Shown here one piece after another: positions 7,106 through 12,162 of a stretch of 12,162 bases of DNA. The stretch's first letter is position 1. Every line of letters starts with the position of its first letter. A program made the position numbers and the translations under genes. The notes under the pieces were generated by a model. That model did not search any database. It was not told the DNA's origin and saw only the letters and a program-made list of their open reading frames with translations. The DNA comes from Nitrospirota bacterium (GTDB lineage Bacteria; Nitrospirota; JACRHJ01). The stretch spans positions 1-12,162 of the forward strand of contig DAHWTK010000024.1 of the NCBI GenBank assembly GCA_027328825.1, in the 5' to 3' direction.

Positions 7106-7138
7106 AAAAAAACGAAGGGGCGCAAGATATTACGCCCC
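7106..7138 (-). terminator. Intrinsic terminator upstream of the CNNM gene (possible attenuator)
   Basis: Read on the minus strand, GGGGCG (7138-7133) pairs with CGCCCC (7122-7117) around a 10-base loop, then TTCG and seven Ts (7112-7106). One more G-T pair can extend the stem. It points toward the CNNM gene and ends 25 bases before its start codon. If the CNNM promoter is the one proposed at 7162-7190, this terminator lies inside the leader and would act as an attenuator. Otherwise it would stop antisense transcription coming from the pagL-like end of the sugar operon. Confidence 0.75.
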
Positions 7139-7157
7139 CATCCCCTGCACTCCAGAT

Positions 7158-7186
7158 AAAAATTATATCATAACGATATAATTTTT
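7158..7186. repeat. Perfect 12-bp palindrome in the divergent control region
   Basis: AAAAATTATATC (7158-7169) and GATATAATTTTT (7175-7186) form a perfect inverted repeat around the 5-base centre ATAAC. Each arm contains TATAAT reading outward, on the plus strand at 7177-7182 and on the minus strand at 7162-7167. It could be an operator for a dimeric regulator, a -10 element, or an AT-rich hairpin; the pairing is certain but the role is not. Confidence 0.7.
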
Positions 7187-7190
7187 TTAA
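7162..7190 (-). promoter_or_regulatory. Candidate promoter for the CNNM-mdh-ketosynthase operon
   Basis: The minus strand has a consensus TATAAT (7162-7167), a 17-base spacer and TTAAAA (7185-7190), which matches four of six -35 positions. Transcription would start near 7155 and give a leader of about 74 bases holding the terminator hairpin. The -10 hexamer is inside the palindrome, so a bound regulator would block it. The surrounding DNA is very AT-rich, which lowers confidence. Confidence 0.45.
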
Positions 7191-7258
7191 TAAAAAAATA
7201 CTTTACGGCGTGAATTTCCCGCCATGCTCGGATAATTTAAAATTTTATTTAATTTCAT

Positions 7259-7287
7259 TTGACAAGATATTAAATTTACTATATTAA
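7259..7287 (+). promoter_or_regulatory. Promoter for the H-NOX-like gene
   Basis: A perfect TTGACA (7259-7264) is followed by a 17-base spacer and TATTAA (7282-7287). The predicted start near 7294 leaves a leader of about 32 bases with GAGGTG (7315-7320) 5 bases before the ATG. It is divergent from the CNNM promoter. Confidence 0.65.
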
Positions 7288-7325
7288 TTAAACAGAGAAC
7301 CATCCACAAAACGAGAGGTGTTGCC

Positions 7326-7907
7326 ATGAAAGAGCTGCTTGGAGGGATGCTGAACGGGATGAAAGATGTTCTGGCCGCGAGGGCGGGAGAAAAATCTCTG
7401 AAAAATATCCTGCTCCACTCAGGCATAACCGAAATTTCCTCGGTAGATTCACCCGAAGCCGCGCCGAAATCAGTCCTCGGAATGCTGGAAAAGCTTTGCA
7501 GGAGGCTGAATATTCCCCTGGAAGAGACTGCGGAGGTATACGGCGAGCACTGGTTCAAACACTACATACCAAAAATCACGCCATACCTCGGAACGGACGT
7601 TAACGACTCAAGGTCGTTTCTCCTCAAGTTAAACGAGATACATTCCTCGGTATCGACCCAGGACAGCACAAATCAGTTCTTCTGCTACGACTGGAAGGAC
7701 AGGGATACGCTGATTATGAGCTTCAGTGGACTCGACGAATGGGATAATCTGCCGGCTTATTTATTCAAGGGCATGATAAGCGGCGTGGCGAAATTCTACG
7801 GCGAAGACGTAAGGCTTTTCACAGGCCCTTCCAATACTTTCATAATAATCTTCCCGGATGCGGAGATCAGAAGAAGGAAAATCCTACGAGCAGGAAGCTC
7901 GAATTGA
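7326..7907 (+). CDS. Divergent H-NOX (heme NO-binding) domain protein lacking YxSxR
   Basis: This 193-residue protein has the length and order of H-NOX domains, cytoplasmic sensors that bind NO (or O2) through a heme. N-terminal helices are followed by VLGMLEKLCRRLNIPLEE (50-67) and VYGEHWF (71-77). FLLKLNEIHSSV (98-109) supplies His106 at the position of the proximal heme ligand, and KGMISGVAKFYGE (148-160) matches the last helix. The heme-propionate motif Y-x-S-x-R is replaced by Phe133-x-Gly135-x-Asp137, and the usual nearby Pro appears to be Asn116. It may bind heme differently, or use the fold for another ligand. It is the only plus-strand gene, starts at ATG with a good GAGGTG site, and has no adjacent histidine kinase, diguanylate cyclase or chemoreceptor gene in view. 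Its last 41 bases overlap the convergent pagL-like gene. Fold assignment is fairly sure; heme binding is uncertain. Confidence 0.75.
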   Translation: MKELLGGMLNGMKDVLAARAGEKSLKNILLHSGITEISSVDSPEAAPKSVLGMLEKLCRRLNIPLEETAEVYGEHWFKHYIPKITPYLGTDVNDSRSFLLKLNEIHSSVSTQDSTNQFFCYDWKDRDTLIMSFSGLDEWDNLPAYLFKGMISGVAKFYGEDVRLFTGPSNTFIIIFPDAEIRRRKILRAGSSN

Positions 7908-8472
7908 TGCTCCGGTTCGGGTCTTTTATGTGGGCGTTAGAGATGTGCCGGTAGCGGTACTGTATGTTTATTGCGTGTTTTTTGTCTATGAAATACTGCA
8001 CGCCGAAACCGGTCTGGATTATGAAATTAAAATCCGATCCCTGAACATTATGTCCTATAGGCTCGTAGATGGCCCCGAAACCGAAGGTCGAGTAAGGAGA
8101 CCACCTGCTGTGAAGCGCGGTGAAATTATACTTGAAACCCGCAAACGAAAGCCCCGCCTCGACCTTTCCATTCGGGTGCGTTATCACGCCGACCACCGGC
8201 TCGGCCTGGTACTGGACAAGTCCCCGGTAAAAAGATGCCCCAAGCTCTTTTTTTGTCAGGAGTATGGAAATGGACGGCATGAAAACAGCATGTTCTATGC
8301 AGGGTTGAACGTAGTGATGATCCATCGCCCAGCCGTACCCGGACAGAAAGCCAACCTCGTACGGGCTGTTTTCAATGATATTCGCGGAATCCAGATCCGC
8401 GGCCAATGCGGGAGCCGAAAAGGCTGTGAACAAGAGAATCAGCAGGAAGGCTGCCGGTATTAATTTTTTCAT
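7867..8472 (-). CDS. pagL: PagL-like lipid A 3-O-deacylase (acyloxyacyl hydrolase family), outer membrane
   Basis: This 201-residue protein has a clear signal peptide: MKK, a hydrophobic core to about residue 20, and APALA cleaved before ADLDS near residue 24. The rest alternates like a small beta barrel and ends in FSFF, the C-terminal aromatic signature of outer-membrane proteins. RHISNA (175-180) is the PagL active-site motif, with His176 and Ser178. The family's acidic partner, expected 12 residues after the Ser, appears to be Asn190. PagL removes the 3-O acyl chain of lipid A in the outer leaflet and so alters surface charge and immune recognition. The ATG at 8470-8472 was chosen over the one at 8476-8478 because GAGGAA (8479-8484) lies 6 bases before the first but directly abuts the second. 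It follows the sugar-nucleotide genes by 40 bases. Confidence 0.8.
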   Translation of the reverse strand: MKKLIPAAFLLILLFTAFSAPALAADLDSANIIENSPYEVGFLSGYGWAMDHHYVQPCIEHAVFMPSISILLTKKELGASFYRGLVQYQAEPVVGVITHPNGKVEAGLSFAGFKYNFTALHSRWSPYSTFGFGAIYEPIGHNVQGSDFNFIIQTGFGVQYFIDKKHAINIQYRYRHISNAHIKDPNRSINSSFLLVGFSFF

Positions 8473-8478
8473 GTTCAT

Positions 8479-8484
8479 TTCCTC
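8479..8484 (-). promoter_or_regulatory. Shine-Dalgarno that selects the downstream ATG of the pagL-like gene
   Basis: GAGGAA on the minus strand directly touches ATG at 8476-8478, too close for initiation. It is 6 bases from ATG at 8470-8472, the usual distance, so the shorter N-terminus beginning MKKLIP is preferred. Confidence 0.7.
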
Positions 8485-8512
8485 GACTGTAATTCCCTGG
8501 TGCTTCTATACC

Positions 8513-9448
8513 CTACACCCCGAGTTTAATTTTGAAATAATCGAGAGTCCTGGCCAGCCCCTCCTCCAGACCCACCTTCGGCTCCCATCCGAGCAGGCCC
8601 TTCGCCTTGGTTATATCCGGCTGGCGGACTTTCGGGTCGTCCTCGGGCAGTGGCTTGAAGATTATCCTGCTCTTCGAGCCGGTAATCTTAACAATCGCCT
8701 CCGCCATCTGAAGTACGCTCATCTCTGCGGGATTTCCTATATTCACCGGCGAATCCACGTCGGAGAACAAAAGCCTCGTTATGCCGTCCACTTCGTCTGA
8801 GACATAACAGAAACTTCGCGTCTGGGAGCCGTCGCCGTAGACGGTAATATCCTCCCCTTTAAGGGCCTGACACATAAAATTCGGCACCGCACGCCCGTCC
8901 CGTATCCTCATTCTCGGCCCGTAGGTATTGAATATGCGCACGATGCGCGTTTTTACTCCGTGATAGCGGTGATAGGCCATGGTCATGGCCTCTGAGAACC
9001 GCTTGGCCTCGTCGTATACTCCCCTGGGGCCGATAGGGTTCACGTTGCCCCAGTAGTCCTCGGTCTGCGGGTGAATCAGAGGGTCTCCGTATACCTCGGA
9101 CGTGGAGGCCAGCAGGAACGCCGCTCCCTTCTCCTTCGCAAGTCCCAGCGCCTTGTGCGTTCCGAGAGAGCCGACTTTCATAGTCTGTATCGGAAGCTCC
9201 AGATAGTCTATCGGAGAGGCGGGAGACGCAAAGTGCAGGATATAGTCCAACGGCCCATCCACAAAGAGGTAGTTGGTTACGTCATATTTTACAAACGTAA
9301 ACTTATCGCCTTTTATGTGCGCGATATTCGCAACGTCTCCCGTGATGAGGTTGTCAACGCATATTACCTCGTGCCCGTCTGCCAGAAACCTGTCGGCCAG
9401 GTGCGAACCTATGAAACCCGCCCCGCCGGTAATCAGTATCCTTGACAA
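8513..9448 (-). CDS. uxs: UDP-glucuronate decarboxylase (UDP-xylose synthase)
   Basis: This 311-residue extended short-chain dehydrogenase turns UDP-glucuronate into UDP-xylose through an NAD-bound 4-keto intermediate. NAD binding is at GGAGFIG (8-14). The catalytic set is Thr116/Glu118 in STSEVYG and Tyr145-x3-Lys149. GPRGVYDEAKR (140-150) and NTYGPRMRIRDGRAVPNF (174-191) are signatures of UXS rather than of UDP-glucose epimerase. The length equals the soluble bacterial enzyme, with no membrane anchor. The start is TTG at 9446-9448, backed by AAGGAGG (9454-9460) 5 bases away. It follows ugd by 11 bases; ugd makes its substrate, so the pair forms a UDP-glucose to UDP-xylose route for surface polysaccharide. 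Confidence 0.95.
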   Translation of the reverse strand: MSRILITGGAGFIGSHLADRFLADGHEVICVDNLITGDVANIAHIKGDKFTFVKYDVTNYLFVDGPLDYILHFASPASPIDYLELPIQTMKVGSLGTHKALGLAKEKGAAFLLASTSEVYGDPLIHPQTEDYWGNVNPIGPRGVYDEAKRFSEAMTMAYHRYHGVKTRIVRIFNTYGPRMRIRDGRAVPNFMCQALKGEDITVYGDGSQTRSFCYVSDEVDGITRLLFSDVDSPVNIGNPAEMSVLQMAEAIVKITGSKSRIIFKPLPEDDPKVRQPDITKAKGLLGWEPKVGLEEGLARTLDYFKIKLGV

Positions 9449-9453
9449 ATCTG

Positions 9454-9460
9454 CCTCCTT
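9454..9460 (-). promoter_or_regulatory. Shine-Dalgarno that fixes the TTG start of the UDP-xylose synthase gene
   Basis: AAGGAGG on the minus strand, 5 bases before TTG at 9446-9448, reaches into the ugd stop codon (9460-9462). The same arrangement (AAGGAGG, 5 bases, TTG) occurs before mdh, so TTG starts with strong sites seem normal for this genome. Confidence 0.85.
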
Positions 9461-10764
9461 TAATGTCTGCCGACGCAGGCGTACCTGAAGCCTTCCGCCC
9501 TCATCTTATCCGGCTCGTAGACGTTCCTTAAATCTATTATTATTGGGTTTTTCAGGCTGTGCTTGAGCTTCTGAAGATCCATTATCCTGAACTGGTTCCA
9601 TTCCGTCATTATCACAAGCGCATCCGCATCCTCCGCACATGAATAAGGGCCGTCGCAGTATGTAATATCGGGCAGATGCTTTTTCGCCTCGTTTACCGCC
9701 ACCGGATCGTAGGCCCGTATGACGGCGCCTTCTTTTTGAAGCGCACGGATTATCGGCACGGAAGGCGCGTCGCGCATGTCGTCCGTATTGGGCTTGAACG
9801 AAAGCCCCAGGATGGCTATGACTTTCCCGGCTACATTACCGCCCATAACGCCTCTTATCTTGTCGGTCATCTTCGCGCGCTGCTCATAATTCACATCGAG
9901 CACGGCCTTTACTATCCTGAAATCGTACCCGTGCTCTTTAGCTATCTGCACTATTGCCTGGGTGTCCTTCGGGAAACACGAACCGCCGAACCCCGGGCCA
10001 GGATGCAGAAATTTAGACCCGATGCGGTTATCGAGCCCCATGCCTATGGCGACCTTGTGCACGTCGGCACGCACCAGTTCGCAAATGTTGGCAATCTCGT
10101 TTATGAAAGAAATTTTGACCGCGAGGAATGCGTTGGAGGCGTATTTTATCATCTCCGCCGTGGCGACGTTCGTCAGGACGACTGGCGTCTCTATCAGATA
10201 CAGTGGGCTGTAAAGGTCTTTCATAATCGCCATCGCCTGGTCTGAGTCGGCGCCTATCACCACCCTGTTCGGGTGCATGAAATCCTCTATTGCCGAGCCT
10301 TCACGCAGGAACTCGGGGTTTGATACGATGTCGAAATCCACTTTCTCTCTCTGGCTTTTGCTGATTATGGCGCGCAGTTTCTCGCCCGTCCCCACCGGCA
10401 CGGTGCTCTTTGTAACAACGACCTTGTAGCCATTCATGTTCCGGGCAATACTCTGGGCCACTTCCTCCACGTACGAGAGATCCGCGGAGCCGTCTTCTTT
10501 TGGCGGAGTGCCGACGGCAATAAAAACCACCAGCGCCTTCTGTACTGCTTCGGCAAGGGCGGATGTGAAGGTGATGTGTCCGTCCTTCATGTTCTTCTTC
10601 ACCATCTCCTCAAGCCCCGGCTCGTATATCGGTATTATTCCCTTATTTAGGTCGGATATTTTCTTTTCGTCGTTATCGACACAGGTAACTTTCAGCCCGA
10701 ATTCGGCAAAGCACGCGCCCGTTACAAGCCCGACATAGCCGGAACCAACTACGCAGATATTCAT
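9460..10764 (-). CDS. ugd: UDP-glucose 6-dehydrogenase
   Basis: This 434-residue enzyme oxidises UDP-glucose twice with NAD to UDP-glucuronate in the cytoplasm. The N-terminal NAD fold has GSGYVGLVTG (7-16) with Asp30 at the end of strand 2. The substrate region has NPEFLREG (149-156) and EMIKYASNAF (204-213, Lys207 and Asn211). The catalytic Cys263 lies in GFGGSCFPKD (258-267). The C-terminal UDP-binding domain begins near AILGLSFKPNTDD (319-331). Its length is normal and all key residues are present. The ATG overlaps the rmlD stop by 4 bases (ATGA), with GGGAGG 10 bases upstream. The product feeds the UDP-xylose synthase encoded next in the operon, and may also supply glucuronate to surface glycans. 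Confidence 0.97.
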   Translation of the reverse strand: MNICVVGSGYVGLVTGACFAEFGLKVTCVDNDEKKISDLNKGIIPIYEPGLEEMVKKNMKDGHITFTSALAEAVQKALVVFIAVGTPPKEDGSADLSYVEEVAQSIARNMNGYKVVVTKSTVPVGTGEKLRAIISKSQREKVDFDIVSNPEFLREGSAIEDFMHPNRVVIGADSDQAMAIMKDLYSPLYLIETPVVLTNVATAEMIKYASNAFLAVKISFINEIANICELVRADVHKVAIGMGLDNRIGSKFLHPGPGFGGSCFPKDTQAIVQIAKEHGYDFRIVKAVLDVNYEQRAKMTDKIRGVMGGNVAGKVIAILGLSFKPNTDDMRDAPSVPIIRALQKEGAVIRAYDPVAVNEAKKHLPDITYCDGPYSCAEDADALVIMTEWNQFRIMDLQKLKHSLKNPIIIDLRNVYEPDKMRAEGFRYACVGRH

Positions 10765-11684
10765 TTTATAGAAACCTCCCTGTGTATCAAGTAGTCCTTT
10801 AACGCCTCTTCCCAGTGGCGCATGTTATGTCTGGTGGTTCTTTTGTATTTTTCTTTTGACAGCACCGAATAGGCCGGGCGGAGGGCAGGCCTGCCGAGCT
10901 CTTCGGTGGTCATCGGCTTTACGTTTATGCCGTCGGCTCCATAAAGTCTCAGAATTTCTCTCGCATACTGAAACCACGAGCAATACCCTTCGTTTGCCGC
11001 GTGGAATACACCTGACGCATCTACCTCGATAAGCCTCGCCAGGGCATCGGATAAATCAACCGTGTATGTCGGACTTCCCACCTGGTCGGAGACGACTGAA
11101 AGCTCGTCCTTCTTCCCTACCTGCGCGAGTATCGCTTCAATGAAGTTCGGGCCGTTTTTCCCGAAAAGCCATGATGTCCGCACAATCAGCGCATCGGGCA
11201 GTATGTTTAAGACCTCCATCTCCCCTTTAAGCTTGGATTGACCGTATACGTTAAGCGGGCCGGTCCCGTCCGTCTCGACGTAAGGCTCCGATTTTTTCCC
11301 GTCGTAGACATAGTCCGTGCTGACATAGAGCATTTTCGCTTTTGCGCCCCAGGCCCCTTTTGCGACATTCCTCGTGCCCTCGGCGTTTAATCTGAATGCC
11401 TTCTCCGGCTCTTTCTCGCAGCCGTCCACGTTCGTGAATGCGGCGCAGTGGATCACCCAGTCTGGCGCAATCTTCGCTACGAATTCGCGTGTATTTATCT
11501 CGTCCAGGATGTCGCAGGCGCGGAAAGAAATTTTGTTCGAGTCAACGGGCGCAATGACTTGCGCCACTACGTGCGATTCAATCCGCTGCGGCAGATCGAG
11601 ACCTATTACTTCATGCGCGCCCGAGAGCCGCGCCATAAGGTCCGTACCAAGCATCCCCGCCGCGCCTGTAACAGCTATCCTCAC
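10761..11684 (-). CDS. rmlD: dTDP-4-dehydrorhamnose reductase
   Basis: This 307-residue short-chain dehydrogenase performs the last step of dTDP-L-rhamnose synthesis, reducing dTDP-4-keto-L-rhamnose with NADPH or NADH. The nucleotide site is GAAGMLG (7-13). STDYVYDG (122-129) and Tyr147-x3-Lys151 (VYGQSK) give the active site, and RTSWLFG (169-175) is typical of RmlD. The start is GTG at 11682-11684, overlapping the rmlB stop by 4 bases (GTGA); the protein begins directly with the Rossmann strand RIAVTGAAG. Only a weak GGTGG lies upstream, so translation is probably coupled to rmlB. rmlA and rmlC are not in the window and may lie beyond the right edge. Also known as rfbD. Confidence 0.95.
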   Translation of the reverse strand: MRIAVTGAAGMLGTDLMARLSGAHEVIGLDLPQRIESHVVAQVIAPVDSNKISFRACDILDEINTREFVAKIAPDWVIHCAAFTNVDGCEKEPEKAFRLNAEGTRNVAKGAWGAKAKMLYVSTDYVYDGKKSEPYVETDGTGPLNVYGQSKLKGEMEVLNILPDALIVRTSWLFGKNGPNFIEAILAQVGKKDELSVVSDQVGSPTYTVDLSDALARLIEVDASGVFHAANEGYCSWFQYAREILRLYGADGINVKPMTTEELGRPALRPAYSVLSKEKYKRTTRHNMRHWEEALKDYLIHREVSIK

Positions 11685-12162
11685 CGTGCCACCGACTTTC
11701 CCACAGCACTACACCAGCTTTGGTTTTCCTTATACCACCTTATGGTATCCCTGATGCCGTCCTCGAAGGAGACATCCGGCTTCCAGCCGAGCTCGCGCCT
11801 GATTTTCGATGAATCTATGGCATAGCGCCTGTCGTGGCCGAGGCGGTCGGTAACGTAGTTTATAAGGCTCTCCGGCTTGCCAAGTTCTTTAAGTATAAGC
11901 CTCGTTATCTCGATATTCCTTCTCTCGTTGTTCCCGCCGATATTGTAAATCTCGCCGGGCGCGCCTTTCCGCATCGCCATATCCACGGCCTTGCAGTGGT
12001 CGGATACGTGCAGCCAGTCCCGGACGTTCAGGCCGTCTCCGTAGAGCGGGACGGGCCTGCCCTCAAGGACGTTGTTGATGAAGAGCGGGATGAGTTTCTC
12101 CGGGAACTGATAAGGCCCGTAGTTGTTAGAGCAGCGCGTTACCACCACCGGCAGGCCGAAAG
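11681..12162 (-). CDS. rmlB: dTDP-glucose 4,6-dehydratase, C-terminal half (N-terminus beyond the right edge)
   Basis: About 160 residues of the C-terminal half are present; the frame is open through the right edge at TTC-GGC-CTG, so the Rossmann half and catalytic Tyr-Lys are outside the window. The visible part begins FGLPVVVTRCSNNYGPYQFP, a hallmark of RmlB, followed by EKLIPLFI and LYGDGLNVRDWLHVSDHC, and later DRLGHDRRYAIDSSKIRRELGW. RmlB forms dTDP-4-keto-6-deoxyglucose, the second step toward dTDP-L-rhamnose. It is coupled to rmlD by a 4-base overlap. The last residues (SWCSAVGKSVAR) are a slightly long tail beyond the family core. Also known as rfbB. Confidence 0.96.
   Translation of the reverse strand, partial: FGLPVVVTRCSNNYGPYQFPEKLIPLFINNVLEGRPVPLYGDGLNVRDWLHVSDHCKAVDMAMRKGAPGEIYNIGGNNERRNIEITRLILKELGKPESLINYVTDRLGHDRRYAIDSSKIRRELGWKPDVSFEDGIRDTIRWYKENQSWCSAVGKSVAR

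Noticed and set aside
7082..7155. Classical M-box Mg2+ riboswitch before the CNNM gene
   Set aside because: The leader available from the likely start site is about 74 bases, much shorter than an M-box, and I see no matching helices apart from the terminator.
7187..7558. Minus-strand open frame across the divergent control region and the start of the H-NOX-like gene
   Set aside because: Its C-terminus would be encoded by the AT-rich promoter DNA, and the plus strand has a better promoter, ribosome-binding site and recognisable domain.
7905..7930. Small hairpin followed by a few Ts after the H-NOX-like stop
   Set aside because: The stem is only about 3 pairs and the sequence is coding for the pagL-like protein, so a terminator is not supported.
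9676..10245. Plus-strand open frame antisense to ugd
   Set aside because: It is a by-product of GC-rich third positions in ugd, without start signals or recognisable motifs.

Overview
The window is typical chromosomal DNA of a Gram-negative bacterium. It has moderately high GC (judged by eye), compact genes and stop/start overlaps. Envelope genes point to an outer membrane with lipopolysaccharide: a PagL-type lipid A deacylase with a signal peptide and C-terminal Phe, plus dTDP-rhamnose and UDP-glucuronate/xylose genes. The mix of genes would suit an uncultured or anaerobic lineage such as Desulfobacterota or Nitrospirota, but the sequence alone does not fix the phylum.

From the left, on the minus strand: (1) positions 1-776 are the N-terminal part of a multi-pass membrane protein of unknown function, with a strong sigma70-type promoter at 818-846. 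(2) Positions 952-7081 look like one minus-strand operon. Transcription would start near 7155 and run through a CNNM/CorC-family transporter, malate dehydrogenase, a SAM methyltransferase, a U32-family protein, an SRPBCC cyclase-like protein and a FabF-like ketosynthase. The last four resemble a small polyketide or aromatic-product module. The U32 protein carries two cysteine clusters and could be an oxygen-independent tailoring enzyme; this is inference.

(3) Positions 7082-7325 are an AT-rich divergent control region. It holds a 12-bp palindrome with TATAAT on both strands, a plus-strand promoter and a minus-strand intrinsic terminator lying in the CNNM leader. (4) Positions 7326-7907 are the only plus-strand gene, a divergent H-NOX (heme-NO-binding) protein that keeps the proximal His but lacks the YxSxR motif. 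Its 3' end overlaps the convergent pagL-like gene by 41 bases.

(5) Positions 7867-12162 are a second minus-strand operon: rmlB (partial), rmlD, ugd, a UDP-glucuronate decarboxylase gene and the pagL-like gene. Most junctions are 4-base overlaps or short gaps. The first four make dTDP-L-rhamnose, UDP-glucuronate and UDP-xylose for surface glycans; the last would edit lipid A. No tRNA, rRNA, CRISPR array, insertion sequence or phage gene was seen.
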